Shown here: positions 25,662-34,850 of the stretch, piece after piece
Numbering within the stretch: the first letter of the stretch is position 1
Layout: each line of letters starts with the position of its first letter
DNA from: Selenomonas sp.
GTDB lineage: Bacteria; Bacillota; Negativicutes; Selenomonadales; Selenomonadaceae
Direction: 5' to 3'
DNA: 64,000 nucleotides
NCBI GenBank assembly: GCA_022773585.1
Contig: JALEZZ010000008.1
Coordinates: forward strand, 62,001 to 126,000
Program-made: the position numbers and the translations under genes
Notes under the pieces: generated by a model
Database searches by the model: none
Seen by the model: only the letters and a program-made list of their open reading frames with translations
What the model was told of the DNA's origin: nothing

Positions 25662-27458
25662 TCAGTCAATTTTGAGAATCGCCATAAATGCTTCCTGCGG
25701 GACTTCGACGCTGCCGACGGCCTTCATGCGCTTCTTGCCTTCCTTCTGCTTCTCGAGCAGTTTGCGCTTGCGGCTGATGTCGCCGCCGTAGCATTTCGCG
25801 AGGACGTCTTTGCGGCGGGCGCGGACGTTTTCACGCGCGATGACTTTCGAGCCGATGGCGGCCTGAATCGGGATTTCAAACATCTGCTGCGGGATGATTT
25901 CCTTGAGCTTGGCCGCGAGCTGGCGGCCGCGGCTCGCGGCGCGGTCTTTGTGCACGATGGTCGAGAGCGCATCGACAGGGTCGCCGTTCAGGAGGATGTC
26001 GACCTTGACGAGCTTCGACGGCTTGTAGTCGGCGAGTTCGTAGTCGAGCGAGGCATAGCCGCGCGTCGCGGATTTCAGGCGGTCGAAGTAATCGAAGATG
26101 ATTTCGTTGAGCGGGATGTGGTAGACGATCATGACGCGGTTTGTATCGAGGTAGTCCATGCTCTGGTATTCGCCGCGCTTGTCCTGCGAAATCTCCATGA
26201 CCGCGCCGACGTAGTCGTTCGGCACGATGACCGTCGCCTTGACGTACGGCTCCTCCATGTGCTCGATCTCCGTGGCCGGCGGCAGTTCCGCCGGATTGCT
26301 GACCTTGAGCATCGTGCCGTCCGTCTTGTAAACGTGGTAGATGACCGTCGGTGCCGTCGTGATGAGCTTGAGATTGTATTCGCGTTCGAGGCGTTCCTGC
26401 ACGACATCCATGTGCAGCAGGCCGAGAAAGCCGCAGCGGAAACCGAAGCCGAGCGCGACGGACGTCTCGGGCTCGAAGACGAGCGCGGCATCGTTGAGCT
26501 GGAGCTTTTCGAGCGCGTCCTTGAGGTTGTCGTAATCGGGGCTGTCGACCGGATAGAGGCCGCAGTACACCATCGGGTTGACGCCGCGATAGCCCGGCAG
26601 CGGCTCCGTCGCGCCGCGCTCGGCTGTCGTGATCGTATCGCCGACGCGCACGTCGCGCACGTCCTTGAGTGCGCCCGCGACGAAACCGACTTCGCCGCAG
26701 TCGAGTTCTCCGACATCGACAGGTTGCGGGCGGAAGCAGCCGACGTCCGTGACCTCGAAGACCTTGCCCGTCGCCATCATCTTGAGTTTCATGCCCTTCT
26801 TGATATGGCCCTGCTTGACGCGGATATGCGCGATGACGCCTTTGTACGAGTCAAAATACGAATCGAAAATCAGCGCCTGGAGCGGCGCATTTTCATCGCC
26901 CTCGGGTGCGGGGACATCGTCCACGATGGCATCGAGGATTTCATCGATGCCCTGCCCCGTCTTCGCCGAGCACTCGATGGCGTTCGACGTGTCAAGGCCG
27001 ATGACGTCCTCGATTTCCTTTTTGACGCGCTCAGGGTCGGCGCTCGGCAGGTCGATCTTGTTGATGACGGGGATGATTTCGAGGTCGTTTTCGAGCGCCA
27101 TGTAGACATTCGCAAGCGTCTGCGCCTCAACGCCCTGCGCCGCATCGACGACGAGCAGCGCCCCCTCGCACGCCGCGAGGCTGCGCGAGACCTCGTACGT
27201 GAAATCGACATGGCCCGGCGTGTCGATGAGGTTCAGCTCGTACTCCTCGCCATCCTTGCCCTTGTAGTTCAGCCGCACCGTCTGCGACTTGATCGTGATG
27301 CCGCGCTCGCGCTCGATGTCCATGTTGTCGAGCACCTGCGCCTCCATCTCACGCTTCGAAAGCGTGCCCGTGTTCTCGATGAGCCGGTCGGCAATCGTCG
27401 ACTTGCCGTGGTCGATGTGCGCGATGATGGAGAAATTGCGGATATGCTGATTCGTCAT
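25662..27458 (-). CDS. lepA: Elongation factor 4 (LepA)
   Basis: 598-residue ribosome-associated GTPase that acts during initiation or elongation stress. G1 is [10 protein letters not shown]2/G3 include GITI and DTPGHVDF, G4 NKIDL; EF-G-like domains II, III and V follow, with the LepA-specific C-terminal domain ([30 protein letters not shown] region) intact. AAAGGA lies upstream of the ATG. A promoter at 27493-27522 faces away from rpsT. Its stop is 11 nt from the hemW ATG, suggesting co-transcription of lepA-hemW. Confidence 0.97.
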   Translation of the reverse strand: MTNQHIRNFSIIAHIDHGKSTIADRLIENTGTLSKREMEAQVLDNMDIERERGITIKSQTVRLNYKGKDGEEYELNLIDTPGHVDFTYEVSRSLAACEGALLVVDAAQGVEAQTLANVYMALENDLEIIPVINKIDLPSADPERVKKEIEDVIGLDTSNAIECSAKTGQGIDEILDAIVDDVPAPEGDENAPLQALIFDSYFDSYKGVIAHIRVKQGHIKKGMKLKMMATGKVFEVTDVGCFRPQPVDVGELDCGEVGFVAGALKDVRDVRVGDTITTAERGATEPLPGYRGVNPMVYCGLYPVDSPDYDNLKDALEKLQLNDAALVFEPETSVALGFGFRCGFLGLLHMDVVQERLEREYNLKLITTAPTVIYHVYKTDGTMLKVSNPAELPPATEIEHMEEPYVKATVIVPNDYVGAVMEISQDKRGEYQSMDYLDTNRVMIVYHIPLNEIIFDYFDRLKSATRGYASLDYELADYKPSKLVKVDILLNGDPVDALSTIVHKDRAASRGRQLAAKLKEIIPQQMFEIPIQAAIGSKVIARENVRARRKDVLAKCYGGDISRKRKLLEKQKEGKKRMKAVGSVEVPQEAFMAILKID

Positions 27459-27492
27459 GAAGGTTTCCTTTCGCTACCAGTCTGTTTTCGTC

Positions 27493-27522
27493 ATTATACC
27501 ATTTCCCTGGAAGATTCAGCAA
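27493..27522 (-). promoter_or_regulatory. Promoter of lepA-hemW
   Basis: TTGCTG (27517-27522), 18 nt, TATAAT (27493-27498) on the minus strand, 35 nt before the lepA start. Confidence 0.6.
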
Positions 27523-27530
27523 GAAAATAG

Positions 27531-27559
27531 TTGCTTTTTCGCATCATCCATGCTAGAAT
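27531..27559 (+). promoter_or_regulatory. Promoter of rpsT
   Basis: TTGCTT (27531-27536), 17 nt, TAGAAT (27554-27559), divergent from the lepA promoter. Confidence 0.7.
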
Positions 27560-27594
27560 GCAAAGGTAACGAAATTATCAAGGGGGTGAATTAC

Positions 27595-27861
27595 TTGCCG
27601 AACATCAAAGCATCGATCCTGAGTGTGAAATCCGACGCAAAGCGCCATGCAAAGAACGCTGCTGAGAAATCCCGTGTCCGCACGGCTTCCCGTCGCGTCC
27701 TCGATGCGGTTGAGGCTGGAAACGCTGATGAAGCGAAATCCCTCCTGAACCTCGCTTGCAAGACGATCGACCAGGCAGCTGCCAACCATGTGTACCACAA
27801 GAACTGCGCAGCTCGCAAAAAGTCCCGTCTGGCTCGCAAAGTCAACGCGCTCGCAAAATAA
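27595..27861 (+). CDS. rpsT: Small ribosomal subunit protein bS20
   Basis: 88 residues: PNIKASILSVKSDAKRHAKN at the start and ARKKSRLARKVNAL at the end match S20, a primary 16S rRNA-binding protein of the 30S subunit. TTG (27595-27597) is the best start, giving (M)PNIKAS as in orthologues, with AGGGGG 8 nt upstream; an in-frame GTG three codons earlier lies in the ribosome site. It is divergent from lepA and has its own promoter and terminator. Confidence 0.96.
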   Translation: MPNIKASILSVKSDAKRHAKNAAEKSRVRTASRRVLDAVEAGNADEAKSLLNLACKTIDQAAANHVYHKNCAARKKSRLARKVNALAK

Positions 27862-27883
27862 TCCCGTATGGGATTGCATAATG

Positions 27884-27923
27884 AAAGGCTCTGCTTCTCT
27901 TGGTTGAGAGGCAGAGCCTTTTT
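27884..27923 (+). terminator. rpsT terminator
   Basis: A 16-bp stem (27884-27899 with 27906-27921, one wobble) and a 6-nt loop, followed by TTTTT. Confidence 0.9.
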
Positions 27924-27935
27924 GCATCTATCAAA

Positions 27936-28127
27936 AGCCTTCCCCTCAGGGGAAGGTGCCCCAAAGGGGCGGAAAGGGTGTCGAAGGTACATCATAACGA
28001 AGCTATTGATGGGAACTGCGAAGGAAGAACCTGCCTTCGCAGTTTCAAACAAGCATGTTGTTTGTTTCTATCTCCGACACCCGCTCCGTCGCGCTACGCG
28101 CGCCACCTCTCCCTGAGGGAGAGGCTT
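27936..28127. repeat. Dispersed repeat, paired (composite) copy A
   Basis: Two inverted arms (27936-27989 and 28070-28127) point outward from a central part containing the hairpin AACTGCGAAGG / CCTTCGCAGTT (28014-28024 with 28034-28044). Inner ends are TGTCGAAGGTA and its inverse TATCTCCGACA; outer ends are AAGCCT-type and AGGCTT. It fills most of the rpsT-MATE gap. No ORF is present. Confidence 0.8.
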
Positions 28128-28156
28128 TCCTTATCAGCAGCATTCCATAATCTTTG

Positions 28157-29512
28157 TTACATCGTCATCCTCATCATTTTCTTTTGCACTCTCCTGAGCC
28201 GCAGGTGCAGGCACACGGCACCGACGAGGACGCCGCCGATCAGGCTGACCCAGTAGCCGTAGGGGCCGAGGCCGCCCGCATGCGCCGCGACGTAGCCGAG
28301 CGGCAGGCCGATGATCCAGTACGAAAGAATCGCGAGGTAGAACGTCACTCGGACATCCTTGTAGCCGCGCAGCGCCCCCTGGAGCGGCGCGTTGAGGCTG
28401 TCGGCGAACTGGAGGAACACGGCGTAGAGCAGGAAGCCGACGAGAAGCTCGTGCACGTCAGGGCTCGTCGTGAAAAGGCTCGCAATCGGGCCGCGAATCA
28501 TCAGGAAAATCAGTGCGAGACTGCCTTCGAACGCAAACGTCAGCACGCGGCCGAGGCGGATGTACGCCGCCGCATCATCAAGGCGCTTTGCCCCGACCTC
28601 ATAGCCGACGAGGATTGTCAGCGCCATGCTGACGGAGAGCGGAATCATATAGATAACCGTCGTGAAGCTCATGGCCGCCTGATGCGCCGCAACGACCGCC
28701 GTGCCATACGCCGTCATGAAGAGCGCGACCGCGCCGAAGATGCTCTGCTCGCAGAAGAACGTCGCGCCAATCGGGATGCCGACGCCGAGCTGCTTCCGCC
28801 ACTCCGCGAGGTCGATGCGCGGCAGCACGGCGAACAAGCGATAGCTGCGGAACGGCTCGATGCGCGAGACGGCCGCGACATTCAAGAACAGGTTGCCGAG
28901 GAATGCGCACGCCGAACCGATGCCCGCGCCGACGCCACCAAACGCTGGCACGCCGAACGCACCATACATGAAGACATAATTGAAGAAGATGTTGAATGGC
29001 ACGGTCAGGATCGTGATGCGCATCGTGAGCTGCGTCTTTCCATGCGCGTCGATGAAGTTGCGCAGCACGCCCGCGAGAAAGATGGGCGGCAGGCCGAACG
29101 CGATGGCGACGAGGTAGCCGCGCGCGATTTCCTCGACGCGCGGCTCGAGCGCAAGCGCCGTGAGCACGATGGGCGTCACGAGCACGCCAAAAACAAGCAG
29201 CACGGCCGTCAGCGCAAGCGCCCAGAAAAAGCCCTGCCGCGTGATCGGGGCAATCTTTTCCTGCTTTCCCGCGCCATAGAGCTGCGAGAGCACAGGCGTC
29301 AGCCCCGAAATGATGCCGAGGAACATGCCGAAGAACGGCATGAAGAGATTCGATCCGACGGCAACGCCCGCGAGGTCTTGCTCGCTGAGGTGCCCTGCCA
29401 TGATGGTGTCAAAGAAGCCTGTCGCCGTGAGTGAAACCTGCGTGATAAAAATGGGGAGCAGCACTTTGAAGAACTGCTTCCCTTTTTTCATGTATGCACT
29501 TTTCTGCTGCAT
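28157..29512 (-). CDS. MATE-family efflux transporter
   Basis: 451 residues with about 12 membrane helices in two MatE halves. VSLTATGFFDTIMAGHLSEQDLAGVAVGS is the typical first-helix pair. Such pumps export cationic drugs or metabolites with Na+ or H+; substrate is unknown. The ATG at 29512 overlaps the TGA of the SEC-C gene by 1 nt (TGATG), so they are likely coupled. Its end lies beside repeat copy A. Confidence 0.88.
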   Translation of the reverse strand: MQQKSAYMKKGKQFFKVLLPIFITQVSLTATGFFDTIMAGHLSEQDLAGVAVGSNLFMPFFGMFLGIISGLTPVLSQLYGAGKQEKIAPITRQGFFWALALTAVLLVFGVLVTPIVLTALALEPRVEEIARGYLVAIAFGLPPIFLAGVLRNFIDAHGKTQLTMRITILTVPFNIFFNYVFMYGAFGVPAFGGVGAGIGSACAFLGNLFLNVAAVSRIEPFRSYRLFAVLPRIDLAEWRKQLGVGIPIGATFFCEQSIFGAVALFMTAYGTAVVAAHQAAMSFTTVIYMIPLSVSMALTILVGYEVGAKRLDDAAAYIRLGRVLTFAFEGSLALIFLMIRGPIASLFTTSPDVHELLVGFLLYAVFLQFADSLNAPLQGALRGYKDVRVTFYLAILSYWIIGLPLGYVAAHAGGLGPYGYWVSLIGGVLVGAVCLHLRLRRVQKKMMRMTM

Positions 29513-30735
29513 CAGACACCTTCGTCTTTCTTGAGGCAGCAATTCTTGTACTTCTTGCCGCTGCCGCACGGGCACGGGTCGTTGCGGCCGACTTTCGGGC
29601 GGCGCTTCTGCGCGTCGGCAAACGAGATGATCTTGCCGCGCGCCTCAGCCTCGTGGTTCATGAGGCGCTCCGGCGTGTTGCCCTTGAGCGGCCAGAGATG
29701 CGTTGTGTTGTTGAAAGCAATCAGGAGCGGCAGCAGTTCCTTCGATTTCGCCTCATCCTTGAAGAAGCCGAGCTCGTCGAGGTAGTCGGACGCCTGCTCC
29801 ATCGTCTGGCCGTTCTGCAGCATGATGCAGACTTCGCCGACGACATCGGCAGCTTTGAGCACATCGAGGCCATACGCCTTCATGAGATACTGCGCGAGCG
29901 CCTGATACGCGGGCGTTGCGTCGATGTAGTTGTCATCGCCCGCATCGTAGACCTGGCTGTAGGTGAGCGGCGCGAAATCGAGGTTGCTGCGGCGAATCTG
30001 CTCGTTTTCGAGCGCTTCCTCGTCAATCAGCGTGTAGTATTTGACGCCATGCGGCAGTGCGACAAGCGTCTTTTTCCAGCACGAAGCATTGAGCAGGATG
30101 CCGACGAGGTCGAGGAAAGAAACCTGCTCGCGCTGCGCAGGTTCGAGGTACTCGCTGACTTTCGCATAGAGCTGGTCGAAATTCAGATAGCCATAGTAGA
30201 ACAGCAGGCCCGCTGTGAGGCGCGTGACCTCGGTGTTGAGGTCGACGAGGCTGCGGTACGTGCCGGAATCGATGGACTTCCATTTTTCCTGGACTTCGTC
30301 CGGCATCTCCCAGACGAGCTTGCCGTCGTCATCCGTGCCGCAGGCGAGCAGGCCGAGGCCGCGCAGGTAATCGAGGCGCAGGTCGTCGTCGCGCAGCTCC
30401 GTCGAACGGCCGCCATGCGCCATGAGGTGCGAAAACGTCTCGTACTCCTCATCGATGACGGTCGGGAACCAGCGCTCGGAAAACGCGAGGATGGCTGGGG
30501 CGAGCTTTTCAGCGAGCTCGGCCTTTTTCAACGAACTCGCGCCCTGCACATTGAGGTTGTAGCGGATGTCGTCGAGCTCGCTCTTCGTCATGGCATCGAG
30601 CGCCGCCGCGAGCGTCGTCTCCGCAGGGATGCGGCGGCGGTACAGCTGCTTCTTGCGGGCCGCCTCGTCCTCCGCGAGAAGGGAATCGAGCTGCTCTGCA
30701 ACAGTTTTATGGTCGGGAATCTTGGTGTCTGGCAT
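29512..30735 (-). CDS. SEC-C zinc-motif protein of unknown function
   Basis: 407 residues. The C-terminus is GRNDPCPCGSGKKYKNCCLKK, a SEC-C zinc ligand set as in SecA. Residues about 45-75 (MTKSELDDIRYNLNVQGASSLKKAE) resemble a Rho-N-like helical motif. The central part is an uncharacterised helical domain. Cytoplasmic; SEC-C modules bind zinc and ribosomes or nucleotidyl substrates in different proteins, so no precise role is proposed. Translationally coupled with the downstream MATE gene. Confidence 0.75.
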   Translation of the reverse strand: MPDTKIPDHKTVAEQLDSLLAEDEAARKKQLYRRRIPAETTLAAALDAMTKSELDDIRYNLNVQGASSLKKAELAEKLAPAILAFSERWFPTVIDEEYETFSHLMAHGGRSTELRDDDLRLDYLRGLGLLACGTDDDGKLVWEMPDEVQEKWKSIDSGTYRSLVDLNTEVTRLTAGLLFYYGYLNFDQLYAKVSEYLEPAQREQVSFLDLVGILLNASCWKKTLVALPHGVKYYTLIDEEALENEQIRRSNLDFAPLTYSQVYDAGDDNYIDATPAYQALAQYLMKAYGLDVLKAADVVGEVCIMLQNGQTMEQASDYLDELGFFKDEAKSKELLPLLIAFNNTTHLWPLKGNTPERLMNHEAEARGKIISFADAQKRRPKVGRNDPCPCGSGKKYKNCCLKKDEGV

Positions 30736-30763
30736 GATGGGAAAAGTTCCTTTCGTAATTCTT

Positions 30764-30861
30764 TATCGCACCCGCGGAAGAAAAGCCGTGCTGTGCTTTC
30801 TGTCCTGCAAGGGACTCCCCCGCCCTTCGGGCCCTCCCCCCTCAATGAGGGGGGCTGACGG
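30764..30861 (+). repeat. Dispersed repeat, single arm with inner segment
   Basis: Arm 30808-30861 (CAAGGGACTCCCCC, a CCCTTCGGG hairpin, CCCCTCAATGAGGGG). The preceding 30764-30807 begins ATCGCACCCGCGGAAGA and matches the corresponding part before the copy at 32295, so both descend from the same longer unit. Lies between amiC and the SEC-C gene. Confidence 0.75.
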
Positions 30862-30868
30862 GACGAGG

Positions 30869-32149
30869 TTATCCGAAGTAATCTGCAATGCCGTCGGCAA
30901 TGCCCTGGGCGGCTTTCTGAGCGCCGTCGTCGCTGTTGAGGAGCTTTTCCTCCTCTGGATTCGAGATGAAGGCGACTTCGACGAGCGTTGCTGGCATATC
31001 CGTATGCTTCACGACATAGAAGTTGCAGCTCTGCGTGCCACGGCTCTGCGTGCCAATCTGGTCGATGACGCCGCTGCGGATCTTGTCGGCGAGGTCGCGG
31101 GACTTCGCCGAGCCGCGCGAGTAATAATATCCCGTCGTGCCCTTTGCCGCGCCATTCGTGAACGAATCGTTGTGAATGGAAATGAAGATGTCGGCGTCAT
31201 GGTTGTTCGCGACATCGCAGCGCGCCTGGAGCTCCTCGATGTCGGAAGCCTTCGCGCCCTTCGGCGAGACCTCCGTATCCGTCGAGCGCGTCATGTAGAC
31301 CGTCGCGCCCTCGGCCTCAAGCAGTTTCTGCAGACGCAGGGCGATGTTCAGCGTGACCGTCTTTTCCATGACGCCCGTCGGGCCGATGGCGCCGGAGTCA
31401 TTGCCGCCATGGCCGGCATCGATGACGATGACCTTGCCTGCGAGGCCCGTGATCTCATCAATGCCACGCTCCGTCTCCGTTTTCTCCTGCGGGGCATTTC
31501 CAGCCATTTCTTCTGCCGTCTTCTCGGCTTCCGTCTTCTGCGGTTTCGTGGCAGGCTTTGTCTGCGGCTGCGTCGTCGGCTTCGCCTCTGGTTTTGTCTC
31601 GACCGGCTTTGTCGCTGGCTTCGTGGATGGCTTCGTCTCCACAGGTTTCGTTGCTGGCTGCGTCGGCTTCTTCACATCCGGCAACGCGACCGTCGCGCCG
31701 CTGCTCGACGGGCCGACCTGTCCGAAATCAAGCACGACGCGCCCCGGCACTGGGCCGCCTGAAAGCGTGAAAACCCTGTAGTTGTTCTTTCCGACATTCG
31801 TCTCGACAACGACGCGCACCACATTCTTCGAGAACTGCGCGATGCGCACGCGAGAGGCAAACGGGCCCGAAACAGGCGTGTCACGCTTGACCTTGCCCGA
31901 AAGCCAGGCGCCCTGGATGTCTGCAACGACGCGTGTCGGGTTCGAAAGCGCCATCGTCTTGATTTTGACAGGCTTGTCGGCATCAACAACGATGCGCGTC
32001 TTATCATCGTGCGTGCTGATGCGCACGCCCGTGACCTCCGCCATGCCCTCGACGCGCTCGCCAAACGACGAAGCCGCCTCAGCACCCAGCGGCACCGAGC
32101 AGACCAGCAGCAGTGCGAGCGCCATCAAGACGCGCAGAACTTTTTTCAT
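30869..32149 (-). CDS. N-acetylmuramoyl-L-alanine amidase with AMIN domain
   Basis: 426 residues. A signal peptide ends near AEAASSFGE; an AMIN domain (about 35-135) that targets septal or envelope sites follows; then a Pro/Thr/Lys-rich linker (repeats of the type KPVETKPSTKP); then Amidase_3 with VIDAGHGGNDSGAIGPTG (zinc His and Glu), IFISIHNDSF and LVEVAFISNPEEEKLL. It cleaves the amide between MurNAc and the stem peptide in the periplasm, needed for cell separation. AmiC-like in architecture. A promoter is at 32194-32221. Confidence 0.9.
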   Translation of the reverse strand: MKKVLRVLMALALLLVCSVPLGAEAASSFGERVEGMAEVTGVRISTHDDKTRIVVDADKPVKIKTMALSNPTRVVADIQGAWLSGKVKRDTPVSGPFASRVRIAQFSKNVVRVVVETNVGKNNYRVFTLSGGPVPGRVVLDFGQVGPSSSGATVALPDVKKPTQPATKPVETKPSTKPATKPVETKPEAKPTTQPQTKPATKPQKTEAEKTAEEMAGNAPQEKTETERGIDEITGLAGKVIVIDAGHGGNDSGAIGPTGVMEKTVTLNIALRLQKLLEAEGATVYMTRSTDTEVSPKGAKASDIEELQARCDVANNHDADIFISIHNDSFTNGAAKGTTGYYYSRGSAKSRDLADKIRSGVIDQIGTQSRGTQSCNFYVVKHTDMPATLVEVAFISNPEEEKLLNSDDGAQKAAQGIADGIADYFG

Positions 32150-32193
32150 GCCGAAACCTCCCGTCGAATGTCTTTTTCAAAAGCTAGTATCTA

Positions 32194-32221
32194 TTATTAC
32201 TTGTTTTTCGGGAAAAATCAA
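32194..32221 (-). promoter_or_regulatory. Promoter of the AMIN amidase gene
   Basis: TTGATT (32216-32221), 16 nt, TAATAA (32194-32199) on the minus strand, about 45 nt from the start codon. Confidence 0.45.
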
Positions 32222-32248
32222 GGGACGGAAGTCTGTAGAGGTTTGTGG

Positions 32249-32345
32249 ACATCGCACCCGCGGAAGATACAATCCGCAAAATTGACATGTCATACAAGGG
32301 ACTCCCCCCGCCCTTCGGGCCCGTCCCCCCTCTAGAGGGGGGCTT
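32249..32345 (+). repeat. Dispersed repeat, single arm with inner segment
   Basis: Arm 32295-32345 (CAAGGGACTCCCCCC, CCCTTCGGGC, CCCCCCTCTAGAGGGGGG). Inner segment begins CATCGCACCCGCGGAAGA and contains the small hairpin GCGGA / TCCGC. It lies between the amidase promoter and the upstream gene, 10 nt from that gene's stop. Confidence 0.75.
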
Positions 32346-32354
32346 ATCAAAAAG

Positions 32355-33263
32355 TTATGCTCTTAAATCAAAGTGCGGGCGGTCGTCCTCATCCTTCTTC
32401 TGTTTTTTCGGCAGCGTTTCATTTCGGATGGGCGGCTGCTCCTGCGCTTCGCGGGCTTCCTTCGCCCTGAGCGCCTCTTTCTCTTTCCTGGCTGCTGCTT
32501 CTTCTCGTTCCTGCCTCCGGCGTTCTCGCGCGGCCTGCTCCCTTGCCTGCTGGCGCTGGTATTCAGCCGCGCGGGCGCGGGCGATGGCGAGTTCGCGTTC
32601 TTCTTCGCGCTCGATGTCGCCGAGGATCTCGCCCGCTGTGCGGCCGCGCAGCGTCTTGTCTTCCGCCGCTTCCTCGCGCCCCGCATCGATGTCGCCTGCG
32701 AAATCCCCGTAATGGAGCCCGCCGCGATGCTCGGTCTTGCGCTTCTTCATCCAGCGATAGAGCAGCACGGCGAGCGCGACGAACATCACGAGGCTGAAGC
32801 CGATGTAGAGCACGCCATGACTGCCGATCGAACCGTCCGGATGCTGCACGCGCCCTTCTTCGAGCGCCTGCGCCTCTTTTGCCGACTGCGCATCATCCGA
32901 GCTCTGCGCACCGCTGCCTGCATCGCCGCCGAGCAGAGCCGCACTGCCATCGCTTCCCTGCTGCTGCCCACCCTGCTGGGCAGAGTTCGCATTCTGCCCC
33001 TGCGCGTTCTGCCCATTCTGGCTTGCCGCATTTGATGCAGTCTGCCCGTTTCCATTGCTGTCCTGCGGGTCTTCCGTCGTCGTCCGCGAGAGCGGGCCGT
33101 CGCCGCGCGCGACAGCGGCACGCGCCTGCGATTCGTCATTCTCCGAGCGCTGCCCACTGACAGGCCCTTGCGTCTCTGTCACAGAGCCGCCGCCTCCGAG
33201 CGTGACCTTCGGGACAGTCGGCGGCGTCGGCGGTGTGGGCGGCGTTGGTGCCGTGAGTGCCAT
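32355..33263 (-). CDS. Single-pass membrane protein with disordered N-terminus and charged coiled coil
   Basis: 302 residues, no family recognised. Residues 1-140 are low-complexity: a TPPTPPTPP start, then Gln/Asn/Ser/Gly-rich. One helix (LYIGFSLVMFVALAVLLYRW, about 152-171) is followed by KKRK, so the C-terminus is predicted cytoplasmic. The tail is a long Arg/Glu/Ala coiled coil (about 215-285). There is no signal peptide before the disordered part. It follows the tRNA-Ser terminator and precedes the amidase; a scaffold role in the envelope is only a guess. Confidence 0.6.
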   Translation of the reverse strand: MALTAPTPPTPPTPPTVPKVTLGGGGSVTETQGPVSGQRSENDESQARAAVARGDGPLSRTTTEDPQDSNGNGQTASNAASQNGQNAQGQNANSAQQGGQQQGSDGSAALLGGDAGSGAQSSDDAQSAKEAQALEEGRVQHPDGSIGSHGVLYIGFSLVMFVALAVLLYRWMKKRKTEHRGGLHYGDFAGDIDAGREEAAEDKTLRGRTAGEILGDIEREEERELAIARARAAEYQRQQAREQAARERRRQEREEAAARKEKEALRAKEAREAQEQPPIRNETLPKKQKKDEDDRPHFDLRA

Positions 33264-33313
33264 GGGGATTCCTCCTTCCCCTGGTTCCTTTTCAAAGGAA
33301 TTGAAACAAAAGA

Positions 33314-33335
33314 GGCCGTTGCGTTTGCAACGGCC
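33314..33335 (-). terminator. tRNA-Ser terminator
   Basis: GGCCGTTGC / GCAACGGCC (33327-33335 with 33314-33322), 4-nt loop, followed on the minus strand by TCTTTTGTTT. Confidence 0.8.
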
Positions 33336-33348
33336 CCTGCATTTTCAA

Positions 33349-33437
33349 TGGCAGAGAGGGTGGGATTCGAACCCACGGTGGTTATTAGCCACACTTGATT
33401 TCGAGTCAAGCACCTTCGACCACTCGGACACCTCTCC
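33349..33437 (-). tRNA. tRNA-Ser (anticodon CGA)
   Basis: 89 nt including encoded CCA. Acceptor GGAGAGG, anticodon stem CTTGA/TCAAG with loop CTCGAAA (anticodon CGA), a long class-II variable arm (TGTGGCTAATAACCACC region) and T-loop GGGTTCGAATCCC. Reads UCG codons. Confidence 0.96.
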
Positions 33438-33464
33438 GTGTTCTGTGTCTCAAGAACGAATAGA

Positions 33465-33493
33465 ATTATATCACGCAGCATCTCACTTGTAAA
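33465..33493 (-). promoter_or_regulatory. Promoter of tRNA-Ser
   Basis: TTTACA (33488-33493), 17 nt, TATAAT (33465-33470) on the minus strand, about 28 nt from the tRNA 5' end. Confidence 0.7.
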
Positions 33494-33517
33494 GGATTTT
33501 TTCTCCTGTCAGCAGAT

Positions 33518-34786
33518 TTATTTTCCCCCGAGCAGGCGAAGAACAGCTTCTACCAGTTCTTCCGAAGGAATCTGACAAATGCAGTGTGCCTTCGGTTCCC
33601 GGCAGCCACCATATGCAAGCTCGTCACGGCAGGCCCCCAGCGCATGCTCTGGCTGGAGGGCGATGGCCTTCGCCCGCCACGGTGCAAAGCGCGTCACCTC
33701 GCTGAAGACGCCTGGAAAATCCTTTGATTTATCAACTGCCTCCCGATAGACAACTGCAACGGGCATTCCCAGAGCACATGCCGCATGCATGATGCCCGTG
33801 TCATTTCCCAGATACAACTGCAAATGCGACAGGACGGCAAACGTCGTACGCAGCTCGGCCCTTCCAACGAGATTCCACACCGTTCCCTGCGGCATCTGCT
33901 TCTCGATGAATTGCCCGTCCGCGCGCTCCGCCGCTCCACCGAGCGCGACGAAGAAGAATTTGCCCTGCGCAAGCAGCTGCTGCATGGCCTGCACATATTT
34001 TTCCACAGGATATTTGCGACCTGCACCGCCTGCGCCGATGCCGACAGCGATGCCGACGGCATTCTCCGGCACTCCCGTCAGAAGCTGTTGCGCCAAAAAA
34101 TCATCCCGGCCGTCGAACCAGACCTCCGTCCGATCGTCTGCAATGTCAAAGCCCAGATCGACCAACGGATACAGCGCCCGCCCAGCTTCATGCATCAGCG
34201 AAGGCGGCGTAATGACAGGATGCGTCAGCAGGTTTTCCCATTGATCCAGAAGCTCTCCTCCGCTCGAAGGCAGACAAGCTTTGATGGAGCTATCGCTGAT
34301 TGCAATCCGCTCCTGCGCACCGGAAAGATAGGAAAGAAAATTGAGCGACCGCTTCTCATCGCTCCATTGCGTGCAAAACGTCATCGTATAATGCTCTTTC
34401 CAAAGGGCTTCCGCACAGAGCTGGATCATCAGCGGCACATTGCGCTCTGGCGGCGCCGTAATATCAATCTTGACAGGCAGGACGCGGTTCACATACGGAC
34501 AAAGCTCCATCATCTGGGCAACAAGCGGCTTCGAAAGCAGCGTGATGAAAGCCCGTGGATAGGCACGGCGCAATTCGCGATAGAATGCAGAATACAGGAT
34601 GTTGTCGCCGATGGCATTCAAGTTGAGAATCAGGATTTTCTCCTGTCCGCCAGGCAGCTTCTCCCGATAGCCCTCCGCACGAAACACCGGCTCCATTTCT
34701 TTCATCAAGAGTTCCGGCAAAAACTCTCCTGCAAGCCTGCACTTTTCCTGCCAGCGCCGCACATGTTCCATCAAATTGCTCATCAT
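33518..34786 (-). CDS. GT9-family glycosyltransferase
   Basis: 422 residues. An N-terminal helical extension of about 48 residues precedes KILILNLNAIGDNILYSAFYRELRRAYP, the GT9 acceptor region; SHLQLYLGNDTGIMHAACALGMPVAVVYREAVDKS is the donor region with the conserved NDTGxMH. A Cys-rich tail (CRDELAYGGCREPKAHCIC) matches other GT9 proteins here. Two adjacent ATG codons (34786, 34783) follow GAGG. It is 6 nt from the restored stop of the methyltransferase gene, so the two form an operon for glycan assembly and methylation. Confidence 0.8.
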   Translation of the reverse strand: MMSNLMEHVRRWQEKCRLAGEFLPELLMKEMEPVFRAEGYREKLPGGQEKILILNLNAIGDNILYSAFYRELRRAYPRAFITLLSKPLVAQMMELCPYVNRVLPVKIDITAPPERNVPLMIQLCAEALWKEHYTMTFCTQWSDEKRSLNFLSYLSGAQERIAISDSSIKACLPSSGGELLDQWENLLTHPVITPPSLMHEAGRALYPLVDLGFDIADDRTEVWFDGRDDFLAQQLLTGVPENAVGIAVGIGAGGAGRKYPVEKYVQAMQQLLAQGKFFFVALGGAAERADGQFIEKQMPQGTVWNLVGRAELRTTFAVLSHLQLYLGNDTGIMHAACALGMPVAVVYREAVDKSKDFPGVFSEVTRFAPWRAKAIALQPEHALGACRDELAYGGCREPKAHCICQIPSEELVEAVLRLLGGK

Positions 34787-34850
34787 GATGCCTCAACTTT
34801 CTACATTCCACTGCCCCAAAACGATTTCAGGACGTTGCGAATCATTCGGT

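Noticed and set aside
25605-27530. A 641-codon plus-strand frame opposite lepA
   Set aside because: Shadow of lepA; highly charged, no domain, overlaps the divergent rpsT/lepA promoters.
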